Shown: positions 24,680 through 32,628 of the stretch, piece by piece | Layout of the letters: every line of letters starts with the position of its first letter | Numbering within the stretch: position 1 is the stretch's first letter | From: UBA1181 sp045639525 | GTDB taxonomy: Bacteria; Bacteroidota; Bacteroidia; Bacteroidales; Paludibacteraceae | Reading direction: 5' to 3' | Assembly (NCBI GenBank): GCA_045639525.1 | Contig: JAZUDI010000012.1 | Location: forward strand, 46,436 to 110,435 | DNA: 64,000 nucleotides | Translations under genes and position numbers: made by a program | Notes under the pieces: generated by a model | What the model saw: only the letters and a program-made list of their open reading frames with translations | Databases searched by the model: none | Told to the model about the DNA's origin: nothing

Positions 24680-26629
24680 TCACTCCTTATCCAACACCTC
24701 AAACCTACTTTGCCTGCTCTTGTACTCTGGCACAATCTCCTTCATCTTTTTCACAATCTGCATATCATCATGGGTATTGCAGATCTCAAGCAATTCATCC
24801 TCGTTACGCTTAGCCGCCTCGTAAGGATACTCACGGACCTTCGCCTTCATGATCTTCGGATGGTGGGTAGGGATGGTTCCCTCCTTATCGTTCAAAACCT
24901 CCTCGTAGAGCTTCTCGCCATCACGCAGACCTGTGATTTTGATCTCCACATTCTTAGCACCAGAAAGCTGGATCATTCGTTTCGCCAAATCAACGATCTT
25001 CACTGGTTTACCCATATCAAAGACGAAGATCTCGCCACCCTTGCCCATGGTACCCGCCTCCAAAACAAGTTTGCAGGCCTCAGGGATCAACATAAAGTAG
25101 CGGATGATATCCGGGTGCGTTACCGTCAACGGGCCACCCTTTTTAATTTGCTCACGGAAGATCGGAATCACCGAACCATTCGAGCCCAAGACATTACCGA
25201 AACGAGTGGTGACGAATTGCGTCTCGCCAGCCACCTTCCCCTCGACGATCGCTTGGTTCAAGCTCTGGCAGTAGATCTCACAGATACGCTTCGAGCAACC
25301 CATCACATTAGTCGGATTGACCGCCTTGTCGGTGGAGATCATCACAAACTTCTTGGTGCCGTACTTCACGGCGAGATCCGCGATGACACGCGTGCCACGG
25401 ATATTGTTACGCACCGCCTGGATCGGATTATCCTCCATCATCGGCACATGCTTATAGGCCGCAGCGTGGAAGACATACTCTGGACGATGCTGGGTAAAGA
25501 TCATCTCCATGTGGTTCTGGTCGGTGATAGAGGAAACCACCGTCTCGAAATGGGTAGGATGCGCCTCCCCACTCTTCGCTTGATGCTCCGCCACCAAACG
25601 CTGGCACCAAAGACGCACATCGTGCATCGGCGTCTCCGCTTGGTCAACCAAGACCATCTCGGCAGGCATATAAGGCGCCACCTGACGCACCATCTCCGAA
25701 CCGATGCTGCCAGCGGCGCCCGTAATCAAAATACGTTTACCCTTCAACATATTACCGATGGCATCCATATCCACCTTAATCTCGTCACGAGGAAGAAGGT
25801 CTTCAATCTCCACCTCATGTAATTGGTTCTGAGACAATTGCGTCTTACGGTCCCACTCATAGGCGTTGTCCATCATCAAGACCTTGATCCCCGCCTGCAT
25901 CAACTCATCGACCATCGACTGATTGTCGCGGAAAAGTTTGGACTTCAACGGAGAGACCACCAAAGCCTTCACACCCTTCGCCTTGAGTTCTTCGGTAAAC
26001 CCTTTACCATTGAGGATCACCTTGTGGCCCAAGAGATAAGACTTCTTCATATCCGCACCGTCACTGATGAAGAGACGAAGAAGGTATTTCTTCTCCTTCG
26101 CGTTCACGAACGCATTCGCTAAGCTGACACCACCCTCCTGTGTACCGTAGATCGCCACCGGAATCGCACCATCGGTGTGGAACTCCTCAAAGAGCAACTT
26201 CACCAAGATACGCACAATCCACATCATGAAAGTGGAGAGCAAGAAAAGTCCAATATATCCTACTGGTGTGAGAAACACCACATATTTCGCCGAAACCGGA
26301 ACAAAACTGATGAAAAAGGTGATCAACGCTCCAAAGAAAGCCGCTGCCTTCAACCTTTTAAGATCCACAAAGGAGGAGTAACGGATGATACCCGAATAGG
26401 TATGGAAGAACCTGAAACAGGCGATAAAAGGGATAAACGCAATGACCAAACCATAGGTCGTCTGCCAGAAGGTACTGGCAAATCTATCGCCTCCCACCTC
26501 AAAATAGTGGACAACATAGCCCGAAAAGAGGACAATCGCACAATCCAAAAGGAGAATACACCAATAAGGAAGTGCTCCGCGAGAAAAGTACCAATTCGTT
26601 AATTTGTTAAAAGGATTCATTTTCTTCAT
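24680..26629 (-). CDS. capD: CapD/PglF-type membrane UDP-N-acetylglucosamine 4,6-dehydratase
   Basis: This 649-residue protein is taken from the ATG at 26627-26629; a GTG 6 bp upstream and an ATG at 26620 are alternatives. Four membrane helices fill about residues 20-145. A CoA-binding-like Rossmann part follows (VPVAIYGTQEGGVSLANAFV), and then the catalytic SDR domain with ILITGAAGSIGSEMVRQV near 302. MISTDKAVNPTNVMGCSKR near 430 holds the Asp-Lys/Met catalytic set of the inverting or retaining 4,6-dehydratases. It makes UDP-4-keto-6-deoxy-HexNAc for sugars such as QuiNAc, FucNAc or bacillosamine. Its last 20 codons recur downstream as repeats A to D. It has its own long upstream region, so it may start a separate transcript. 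Confidence 0.92.
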   Translation of the reverse strand: MKKMNPFNKLTNWYFSRGALPYWCILLLDCAIVLFSGYVVHYFEVGGDRFASTFWQTTYGLVIAFIPFIACFRFFHTYSGIIRYSSFVDLKRLKAAAFFGALITFFISFVPVSAKYVVFLTPVGYIGLFLLSTFMMWIVRILVKLLFEEFHTDGAIPVAIYGTQEGGVSLANAFVNAKEKKYLLRLFISDGADMKKSYLLGHKVILNGKGFTEELKAKGVKALVVSPLKSKLFRDNQSMVDELMQAGIKVLMMDNAYEWDRKTQLSQNQLHEVEIEDLLPRDEIKVDMDAIGNMLKGKRILITGAAGSIGSEMVRQVAPYMPAEMVLVDQAETPMHDVRLWCQRLVAEHQAKSGEAHPTHFETVVSSITDQNHMEMIFTQHRPEYVFHAAAYKHVPMMEDNPIQAVRNNIRGTRVIADLAVKYGTKKFVMISTDKAVNPTNVMGCSKRICEIYCQSLNQAIVEGKVAGETQFVTTRFGNVLGSNGSVIPIFREQIKKGGPLTVTHPDIIRYFMLIPEACKLVLEAGTMGKGGEIFVFDMGKPVKIVDLAKRMIQLSGAKNVEIKITGLRDGEKLYEEVLNDKEGTIPTHHPKIMKAKVREYPYEAAKRNEDELLEICNTHDDMQIVKKMKEIVPEYKSRQSRFEVLDKE

Positions 26630-26819
26630 TAACACAAGATTCTCATATAATTACACATCAAACACACGCTAAATTCACGTTTCAGCCATGTACAAAAGAT
26701 AATCCGGGGGAAATAATCGTCAGGAAAAGAGACATTTACACACCATCATACACAATTCATACACACAGCTTCGCCAATGTCAGTAACATCTATTGACACA
26801 TCAATTCGCCTAACTCAAA

Positions 26820-26827
26820 CAAAGATA
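26820..26827 (-). promoter_or_regulatory. Possible -7 box for capD
   Basis: The minus strand reads TATCTTTG, matching the Bacteroidota TAnnTTTG box. No TTTG is found at the usual -33 distance, and the box is about 190 bp from the capD start, so the call is weak. Confidence 0.3.
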
Positions 26828-26944
26828 GAGCGATTGCAAATATAAATAAAAGATTTCGAATATTTAACGATGTTTGTTGAATTTTAAAACGATTTCATCA
26901 CATCGCACAAAGACCGCAAACAAAAGGTCAACCATCCTACCGCA

Positions 26945-26989
26945 CAGGGCATATGCGATCAGGGCGTACGCGATCAGGGCGTATGCAAT
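26945..26989. repeat. 15-bp tandem repeat, three units
   Basis: Units at 26945, 26960 and 26975 follow CAGGGCRTAYGCRAT with one to three changes between units. It lies just downstream of the TA terminator and upstream of capD. Unit number could vary between strains. Confidence 0.75.
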
Positions 26990-26994
26990 ACGCC

Positions 26995-27040
26995 AAAAAA
27001 ACACCCTCCTCGTACCTGTTTAACGATACGAGGAGGATGG
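26995..27040 (-). terminator. Terminator after the Panacea TA pair
   Basis: CACCCTCCTCGTA (27002-27014) pairs with TACGAGGAGG plus ATGG (27027-27040). On the minus strand a run of seven T follows. Nearly the same 40 bp recur at 28151-28195 on the other side of the TA pair. Confidence 0.85.
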
Positions 27041-27053
27041 TCTTTCCGCAAAA

Positions 27054-27488
27054 TCAATCAATACCATATTTCTGCAAAACATACGGACGATTCGCAGGCG
27101 AAGACTGAGCCAATTCAACAATTTTCTCTAAATCTTCATCTTCAATCAAACCTACATATATGGCCTCTTTCAAAACACGGTCATAAGAAATTTCCTTTAT
27201 CAAATAACAGTCCACATACCTGAATTTACCCTGCAGGAATGCGTATCTCTCCGGATAAACACAATGTTGGTACGGGACGATAATTCTAATCATTGAGGTA
27301 TTTATCTCAGTATTGATCAACAACGAACCGACGAGCAATTTATCACTGTCAACACCCAAAACCACGAAATATTTATGACGAGAAACATCCCCTTCGTTTT
27401 TAGGTGTCACACCATCTTGAGGGAACAATTCCATCCGGAACACGATTCCTCTCCGAATCGCCATATCCTTAAGAGAAGGAAAATCCAT
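27054..27488 (-). CDS. Putative toxin of a Panacea TA pair
   Basis: The protein has 144 residues from the ATG at 27486-27488. It starts DFPSLKDMAIRRGIVFRMEL, followed by SRHKYFVVLGVDSDKLLVGS and LLINTEIN. The order strand, RHKYFVVLG, small strand, loss of charge resembles the PemK/MazF-like barrel, in which RHKYFVVL would be the strand with the catalytic Arg. The rest is helical and ends NRPYVLQKYGID. PanA antitoxins pair with many unrelated toxin folds, so a small downstream partner is expected to be the toxin. The fold match is weak. It starts 7 bp after the Panacea gene. Confidence 0.55.
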   Translation of the reverse strand: MDFPSLKDMAIRRGIVFRMELFPQDGVTPKNEGDVSRHKYFVVLGVDSDKLLVGSLLINTEINTSMIRIIVPYQHCVYPERYAFLQGKFRYVDCYLIKEISYDRVLKEAIYVGLIEDEDLEKIVELAQSSPANRPYVLQKYGID

Positions 27489-27494
27489 CAATAC

Positions 27495-28073
27495 TCACGA
27501 AACAAAATCAGCAAACAAAATATTATTCTTTAAATAATCGAGTTCAGCCTCATTAGCACCACCTTCCCTCGCGATAGCTACGGTATCCATCGTCTTATCT
27601 TTGGACGAGTAAGCTCGTTGCCACTCAGCACTATGCGTCATATCCAAAATATCTTCGAAAGAAAGTTTTTCCACCTCCTCTAACGCCGCATCCAAACACT
27701 CCACATTAGAAGGTGAGAGATAATCCATATCAACCTTCTCTTTAGGAACAAACATCTCATCAGTGAAAGAAATGGCATCAGAAACCTTTTGAAGGCCATC
27801 TTCCGCATGAAAAGATAACACGTCGACATCCCCCCTGGACATCTTTAAAACATCGTAAATTTGAGACGGCACTGGGCCAAACTTCAAAGCGATTATGTGA
27901 TCATTATAGATAGGACACAAAAATTTTGCCAAATGCTTTTGTTGAGCGAAAAATAGAGTTTTCACTATATAATAGACATTGCTTTTGACCTTTTGTGAAC
28001 CATTTTGCAGAACGTATAACAAAACAGCCTTAATAACTTTCAGATTCTCATTCATAGGACCTTTTTTTATCAT
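27495..28073 (-). CDS. Panacea-domain antitoxin (SocA-like, DUF4065)
   Basis: The protein has 192 residues from the ATG at 28071-28073; an ATG at 28055 is also possible. KVIKAVLLYVLQNGSQKVKS, then VYYIVKTLFFAQQKHLAKFL and ALKFGPVPSQIYDVLK near residues 35-80 are the core of the Panacea/SocA-like domain (LFFAQQKHLAKF and the FGPVPSQIYD turn). The C-terminal AEWQRAYSSKDKTMD is also typical. This domain serves as the antitoxin in PanAT pairs, shielding the cell from varied toxins, and SocA links toxin to ClpXP. The partner is the gene 7 bp downstream. The pair is bracketed by two copies of one terminator. Confidence 0.82.
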   Translation of the reverse strand: MIKKGPMNENLKVIKAVLLYVLQNGSQKVKSNVYYIVKTLFFAQQKHLAKFLCPIYNDHIIALKFGPVPSQIYDVLKMSRGDVDVLSFHAEDGLQKVSDAISFTDEMFVPKEKVDMDYLSPSNVECLDAALEEVEKLSFEDILDMTHSAEWQRAYSSKDKTMDTVAIAREGGANEAELDYLKNNILFADFVS

Positions 28074-28150
28074 CACAAAATTAGCATAATTTTCAGTGAA
28101 AGCAACATTTCACAATGAAATTTTTCAATTATGCAAAACCACAATCACAA

Positions 28151-28195
28151 AACAAAACACCCTCCTCGTACCTGTTTAACGATACGAGGAGGGTG
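28151..28195 (-). terminator. Terminator after the proximal capsule module (manA side)
   Basis: CACCCTCCTCGTA (28158-28170) pairs perfectly with TACGAGGAGGGTG (28183-28195). On the minus strand it is followed by TTTTGTTTTG. The stem and loop equal those at 26995-27040. It lies about 130 bp beyond the manA stop, and the stretch between holds no gene. Confidence 0.85.
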
Positions 28196-28327
28196 ATAAA
28201 AATATCAATGCTTGGATAAAGTCACCTCTGAATATTCCTGAGAGTTGACTCATACCCTGTCCGTAAACACAGAAGGACAATAAAAAAAACGAAGTGATGT
28301 TTCCTGCCCAAATAGCATCCGACACCC

Positions 28328-29368
28328 CTACCTGTTGAAATTCTTATTATCGATACAAGCCTCCAGAAGTTTGGTACGCCCCTCGCTATTCAACGGCGTC
28401 ACGATAAAATCCGCCACGGAGGCCGGGATTAGGCAACTATTCCCCTTCGAGAGGAAAATCTCCCGAAAAAGCGGTATACCACCACCAAAACCATTGGTAG
28501 ACAACACCTTAATGGCACAATCGCCCTCCAAACACATATAGATGATGAAAGAGTCGTACTTAAACAACTTACGATGGAACTCACGATCCACCTCCAAAAT
28601 CTTCACCGTGAAGAAGGGCGACTCGGAGATAGCGACCGGCTTGTTGATCTGCGGGCTATAATTGGTCTTATAATCATCCTCCACCGTGAAATCGATCGCG
28701 TCCTTCGCCAACTCCGTATGGAGTTCACGAGGCTTCCCATCCAATCCCAGACGACCATAATCGAATATGCGATAAGTGATATCGCTGCTCTGCTGCACCT
28801 CCGCGATCAACGAACCGCCACAAATCGCATGGACACGTCCGGCGGGAATATAAAAGACATCCCCCCTCTGGATCGGATACTCACGCAACACCTCACACAA
28901 GGAGTGGTCCTCCACCCGCTTGCCATACTCATATTTGGAGATTTGGGAATCAAAACCACAGTAGAGCTTCGCGCCAGGAGCGGCATCCATCACATACCAC
29001 ATCTCGGTCTTGCCGAAACAGCCATGACGTTCCCTGGCCAAATCATTGTTGGGATGCACCTGAATGGAGAGGTCACGCTCCGCATCGATGAACTTTACCA
29101 AGAGCGGGAAGGTCTCGCCATACATCGCCGTCACCTTCTTGCCCAAGAGCAACTCCTTGTAGGTGGAGATCAGTTCATCGAGGCGCTTCCCCTTGAGAGG
29201 GCCATTCGCCACGACAGACTCCCTACCCTTCACGGCACTCACCTCCCAACTCTCACCGATCTTATCGTTCTCGTCGGCAGGCATACCCTTGAAAGGCTTC
29301 AGGCGCTTACCGCCCCAAACCAACTCATGAAGGTCTTGCTCGAATAACAAAGGATAAAGTATCTCCAT
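28328..29368 (-). CDS. manA: Mannose-6-phosphate isomerase (type I)
   Basis: This 346-residue enzyme interconverts fructose-6-P and mannose-6-P and so feeds GDP-mannose and GDP-fucose. The start YPLLFEQDLHELVWGGKRLK and then LLVKFIDAERDLSIQVHPNN near residue 90 (zinc-binding QVHPN) are clear. GKTEMWYVMDAAPGAKLYCG and YIPAGRVHAICGGSLIAEVQ near 165-185 carry the other zinc ligands. Class I cupin ends follow. It ends the proximal capsule module, 7 bp after the sugar transferase. No manC or manB is in the window, so GDP-mannose is finished elsewhere. Confidence 0.93.
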   Translation of the reverse strand: MEILYPLLFEQDLHELVWGGKRLKPFKGMPADENDKIGESWEVSAVKGRESVVANGPLKGKRLDELISTYKELLLGKKVTAMYGETFPLLVKFIDAERDLSIQVHPNNDLARERHGCFGKTEMWYVMDAAPGAKLYCGFDSQISKYEYGKRVEDHSLCEVLREYPIQRGDVFYIPAGRVHAICGGSLIAEVQQSSDITYRIFDYGRLGLDGKPRELHTELAKDAIDFTVEDDYKTNYSPQINKPVAISESPFFTVKILEVDREFHRKLFKYDSFIIYMCLEGDCAIKVLSTNGFGGGIPLFREIFLSKGNSCLIPASVADFIVTPLNSEGRTKLLEACIDNKNFNR

Positions 29369-29375
29369 CTCAAAA

Positions 29376-29990
29376 TTAGATTCGCTCCCCGTGATAGGTC
29401 ATCGGTAAATTCAGCAAAGTAGCCATCACGATCTTAGCATCCATCCATAGCGAATAGTGATGGTAGTAGTAGAGATTGATCCGCACCTTATCAGGATAGA
29501 TCACAGTGTCGTTATAAACGATCGGATCCTCCACGGAGGCCAACAACTCCTCCTCGTTGCGGTACTTCAAAGAGGCGGGACCCGTGATGCCAGGCAAGAG
29601 TTCCAGGATCTTGCGATCCTCGCCCTGCAGGAGATCCGCATAACCAGGGACATCGGGACGAGGCCCCACGAAACTCATATCACCCCGCAAAACATTCCAG
29701 AGTTGCGGAATCTCATCGAACTTATACTGACGGAGAAAAGCACCGAAAGGGGTGATCCGGCTCTCGCCCATCACCGTGACCGAGGGCCCCTCGGCATCAG
29801 GAACCATGGTGCGGAACTTATAGATATCGAAAAGCTCCCCATTCCTTCCCACACGCTTCTGAGAAAAAAAGATATCGCCACCGTCCGAAACCTTCAGAAC
29901 AATCGCGACCAAGACACAGAAGGGCCAAACGAGCAGAATGCCCACCAAGGCCAATACACGGTCCAATATAAACTTGATATGCTTTACCAT
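29376..29990 (-). CDS. Initiating sugar transferase (undecaprenyl-phosphate hexose-1-P transferase)
   Basis: This 204-residue monotopic enzyme puts the first sugar-phosphate of the repeat unit on undecaprenyl phosphate. It has the short PglC-like form, without the N-terminal helices of WcaJ. The membrane hairpin is HIKFILDRVLALVGILLVWP. Then QKRVGRNGELFDIYKFRTM near residue 41, DEIPQLWNVLRGDMSFVGPR near 96 and the catalytic Asp-Glu pair region (KFDEIPQLWNV) are all present. It is the only initiating transferase in the window, so both capsule halves depend on it or on one elsewhere. It starts 3 bp before the stop of the glycosyltransferase gene region. Confidence 0.93.
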   Translation of the reverse strand: MVKHIKFILDRVLALVGILLVWPFCVLVAIVLKVSDGGDIFFSQKRVGRNGELFDIYKFRTMVPDAEGPSVTVMGESRITPFGAFLRQYKFDEIPQLWNVLRGDMSFVGPRPDVPGYADLLQGEDRKILELLPGITGPASLKYRNEEELLASVEDPIVYNDTVIYPDKVRINLYYYHHYSLWMDAKIVMATLLNLPMTYHGERI

Positions 29991-29993
29991 TAT

Positions 29994-30992
29994 CTATCTT
30001 CTCAAAAAGGGGAAAGAGAGCAATCCCATCAGCGACCCAAATCCATAGCTACAATGCAGTATGAAAAATGAGAGGTGCAAATATAGACAATTTAGACGTT
30101 TTTGAAAAGATAATTTTAATGATTCAAGCGAAATAACGATAAAATATAGTCCAAGGGAGAGAAAAGCGAGCCAAACAAAGGGCGGGAAGATGATCCCCAA
30201 GAGCAGCGGAAGCGCCCAGGAGAGGAGAAAAAGCAAGGGAATGAAGTGGCGGAGAGAGAGCGAACGCAGCTCCCCAGTGTAAAAGACCGTCAAGAGGTTC
30301 CACTTGCCATTCATATAGTTGTTGCGAGCCAATTCGGCGAAGGTCTCCCGCGCGAAGTAGGTGCAGGAGGTATCCGGGACGAGGTATAATTTACCACCGC
30401 CGCGGAGGATACGTTTGTTGAGCTCAATGTCTTGGTTGCGGACCAACCGCTCATCGTACTTGCCGAAACGCTCAAAAACGGAGCGTGGGAAGCATCCAAA
30501 GGGAACGGTATCCACCTCACGCACCTCCTCCACACCCAAACGAAAGAGGGAGTCTCCCACACCCAACCGATTGCTCAAGACCTCACGGATCGCCAAAGAT
30601 TTGGGTGTTTTGCGGAGGACATCGGTCTGGACAGGGCAACCCACATTCTCGGCATGCAACTCCTCCAATCGACGCACCAAGGTGGAGAAATAGTTGGGCG
30701 CGTAGGTGGCATGTACGTCTAAACGGATGATCACCTCACCCTGCGCCTTTTTCAACGCGAGGTTCATGGCGACGGGGACGATGCGTCGGGGGTTATCGAG
30801 GAGATGGATAAAGGGGTAAACGCTGGCGTAGGATTCTAAGTATTCCCGGGTGCGGTCAGTGCTTCCGCCATCCACGAAAAAGAGTTCCATCTCCGACCGG
30901 GGGAAATCCTGCTGGAGGATGCCCTCCTTTAGGCAGTGGTCTATGTATTTCTCCTCGTTATAGACGGGGCATATCACGGAGAGCTTGATCAT
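29994..30992 (-). CDS. Glycosyltransferase family 2 (ExoA-like), proximal module
   Basis: The protein has 332 residues. The ATG at 30990-30992 overlaps the acyltransferase stop (ATGA); the 90-residue GC-rich frame upstream is a shadow. IKLSVICPVYNEEKYIDHCL opens the GT-A fold, MELFFVDGGSTDRTREYLES holds the nucleotide site, and IIRLDVHATYAPNYFSTLV the DXH metal motif. VDTVPFGCFPRSVFERFGKY and RNQDIELNKRILRGGGKLYL form the acceptor block. Three membrane helices close the protein. It is a paralogue in plan of the enzyme at 15861-16871. Confidence 0.9.
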   Translation of the reverse strand: MIKLSVICPVYNEEKYIDHCLKEGILQQDFPRSEMELFFVDGGSTDRTREYLESYASVYPFIHLLDNPRRIVPVAMNLALKKAQGEVIIRLDVHATYAPNYFSTLVRRLEELHAENVGCPVQTDVLRKTPKSLAIREVLSNRLGVGDSLFRLGVEEVREVDTVPFGCFPRSVFERFGKYDERLVRNQDIELNKRILRGGGKLYLVPDTSCTYFARETFAELARNNYMNGKWNLLTVFYTGELRSLSLRHFIPLLFLLSWALPLLLGIIFPPFVWLAFLSLGLYFIVISLESLKLSFQKRLNCLYLHLSFFILHCSYGFGSLMGLLSFPFLRR

Positions 30993-31504
30993 AGCGCACC
31001 CTCCACTTCCGCTGATTTGACCACCCGGCAAGGGACACCCACCACCGTCTCGCCATCCCCGACCGATCGGTTGACCAGCGTCATGGCACCCACCACGGCC
31101 CCCTCTCCGATCACAAGATCCTCCTTGGCCAGCAAAGAGGCGCGCATGCCAATGTAGGCGCCGCGCCGAATGGTCAGGCGATGGTGCGCCTGCCGCTTGC
31201 CGTGACAGGCGAAAAAGACACCGTAGGAGATGGAGACACCCTCCTCGATCGTGATCAGGTCGTAACACTTGTCATCCAAGTAACAACGCATGCCGATAAA
31301 GACATTCTTGCCGATTTTGTAGCCACATAGGCGGTAGAGCAGGATGCGTACCGAGTTCCACGGCAAATAGGGAATGAAGGCGGCGGAAAACCATTTCCGG
31401 ATAGGGATGGTGAATACCCGCCAAAGAGAGTATTTCCAGTAGTAGGGAATATCCTCCTCCGCCACACCCGCATGGGTCAATCTATATATGGACGCTAATA
31501 ACAT
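30989..31504 (-). CDS. Hexapeptide-repeat acetyltransferase, proximal module
   Basis: This 171-residue protein belongs to the left-handed beta-helix acetyltransferases, near WcaF/maltose O-acetyltransferase. Hexapeptide-like turns are KIGKNVFIGMRCYLDDKCYD, ITIEEGVSISYGVFFACHGK with the active-site His, and IRRGAYIGMRASLLAKEDL. It ends VGDGETVVGVPCRVVKSA. A tether-like N-terminus reads YRLTHAGVAEEDIPYYWKYS. It likely acetylates the polysaccharide. It starts 4 bp after the stop of the GT4 gene upstream and overlaps the next gene by 4 bp. Confidence 0.88.
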   Translation of the reverse strand: MLLASIYRLTHAGVAEEDIPYYWKYSLWRVFTIPIRKWFSAAFIPYLPWNSVRILLYRLCGYKIGKNVFIGMRCYLDDKCYDLITIEEGVSISYGVFFACHGKRQAHHRLTIRRGAYIGMRASLLAKEDLVIGEGAVVGAMTLVNRSVGDGETVVGVPCRVVKSAEVEGAL

Positions 31505-31508
31505 ACGC

Positions 31509-32627
31509 TCAATAACATTTCAAATCATTACCGTAGAGACGTGCGTAAAAATCTGAGATGGAACCCCAACGGAATGCATCGAAATCGACGCTATGGTTGG
31601 AATAGTTCTCCCGATGGCTCAGCAGTTCTCTCATCGCGGCGGTCAGATCCGTTACGGATGTGGGGTCAACGCCCCTACCGACCATTGGCTCAAATAGGCC
31701 ATCCACCCCCTGCCCCTTCGTGTAAAGAATCGCTAAATTCTGCGAAAGCGCCTCAACGAAGACGAGTCCGAAGGTCTCATAGAGAGAGGGCATGGCAAAG
31801 ATAGAATGTTCTCGGTAGATATCACAAAGTTGCTCCCTGTTTTTTACGACGCCGAGGTAGGTCACCCATGCCTTCTCCGACTCGATCAAAGATAGAATGC
31901 GAGGGGTGGAACGATCCATACCGCCCACCAACGTCAGCGTCACATCCTCAAATCCGGCCTCTTGCCGAAGATCGGCTACGGCACGAATCAAGCGAGTGAC
32001 GTTCTTCATCTCTGAGAGTTCCCCCACAAAAAGGATCTTGTGGTTGTGCGTCGCCTCCCGCCTCACATGGTCGCACCAGAAATCCTCCACACCATTGGCC
32101 CGCGTGATGAACTTTTCCTGAATGCGAGAAAGAATGGGCCGTATCACCCAACTCTTGGTAAAACGCTCCCGCATCGACGGGGAGACAAAGAGGATCCGCT
32201 TCGCATGCAGGAGGATGCGCCATCCCGTGAACCAAAGATGGGGCGTCATCCGAAGGAAGAAATTGACATCGGTGTTGCGGACGGTGACATAGTAGGGAAT
32301 GTGGCGCTCCCGATAGGCCAGATAGGCCACACCTCCATCCGAAAAGAGGGTGGTCGCATGGATAAGGTCGCAGTCGGAGAGATCCACCTGGGCCGCCATG
32401 GAGCGGTAAATGGTGCGCCGCTTCAAGAAATAGAGGAGGCGATGGTAGGGCTTCACGATCCGATCAACGACCAGCGGCGTATCCGAGAGCAGCCGCTCCG
32501 AAGCCGCGACGCCCGCTCGGATCGGCGCATAGACCACCTGCCGCAAACCACCCGCCGCCAAGTGGCGGTAGAGATTCGCGTGGACCCACGATCCGAATAG
32601 ATCATTGCATATATGAAGCACCTTCAT
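31509..32627 (-). CDS. Glycosyltransferase family 4
   Basis: This is a 372-residue GT-B enzyme. MKVLHICNDLFGSWVHANLY is the start, and the C-terminal donor domain has HKILFVGELSEMKNVTRLIR near residue 190, with the typical GxL-xxKN-RLI pattern. IFAMPSLYETFGLVFVEALS near 285 (EX7E donor-binding glutamates) is intact. The donor sugar cannot be named. It lies 1 bp after the stop of the other GT4 gene, so the two are translated together. Confidence 0.9.
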   Translation of the reverse strand: MKVLHICNDLFGSWVHANLYRHLAAGGLRQVVYAPIRAGVAASERLLSDTPLVVDRIVKPYHRLLYFLKRRTIYRSMAAQVDLSDCDLIHATTLFSDGGVAYLAYRERHIPYYVTVRNTDVNFFLRMTPHLWFTGWRILLHAKRILFVSPSMRERFTKSWVIRPILSRIQEKFITRANGVEDFWCDHVRREATHNHKILFVGELSEMKNVTRLIRAVADLRQEAGFEDVTLTLVGGMDRSTPRILSLIESEKAWVTYLGVVKNREQLCDIYREHSIFAMPSLYETFGLVFVEALSQNLAILYTKGQGVDGLFEPMVGRGVDPTSVTDLTAAMRELLSHRENYSNHSVDFDAFRWGSISDFYARLYGNDLKCY

Positions 32628-32628
32628 C

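Larger units (their letters stand above)
26630..26994. other. 365-bp upstream region of capD
   Basis: No gene is seen. The region holds a TAnnTTTG-like box on the minus strand (26820-26827), a three-unit 15-bp tandem repeat (26945-26989) and, at its far end, the terminator of the toxin-antitoxin pair. Base composition is AT-rich near capD. A long untranslated leader for capD is possible. Confidence 0.5.

Noticed and set aside
24710..25822. Long plus-strand frame antisense to capD
   Set aside because: His/Arg/Leu-rich shadow of a well-supported gene on the other strand; no motif seen. The same applies to frames at 35130-36380 and 37349-38368.
26945..26989. Possible CRISPR-like array
   Set aside because: Units are 15 bp with no spacers, so it is a plain tandem repeat.
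30993..31268. 90-residue N-terminal extension of the ExoA-like glycosyltransferase
   Set aside because: It is GC-rich, Gly/Arg/Cys-heavy, fully overlaps the acyltransferase gene in another frame, and the ATG at 30992 has the standard ATGA overlap and family start.
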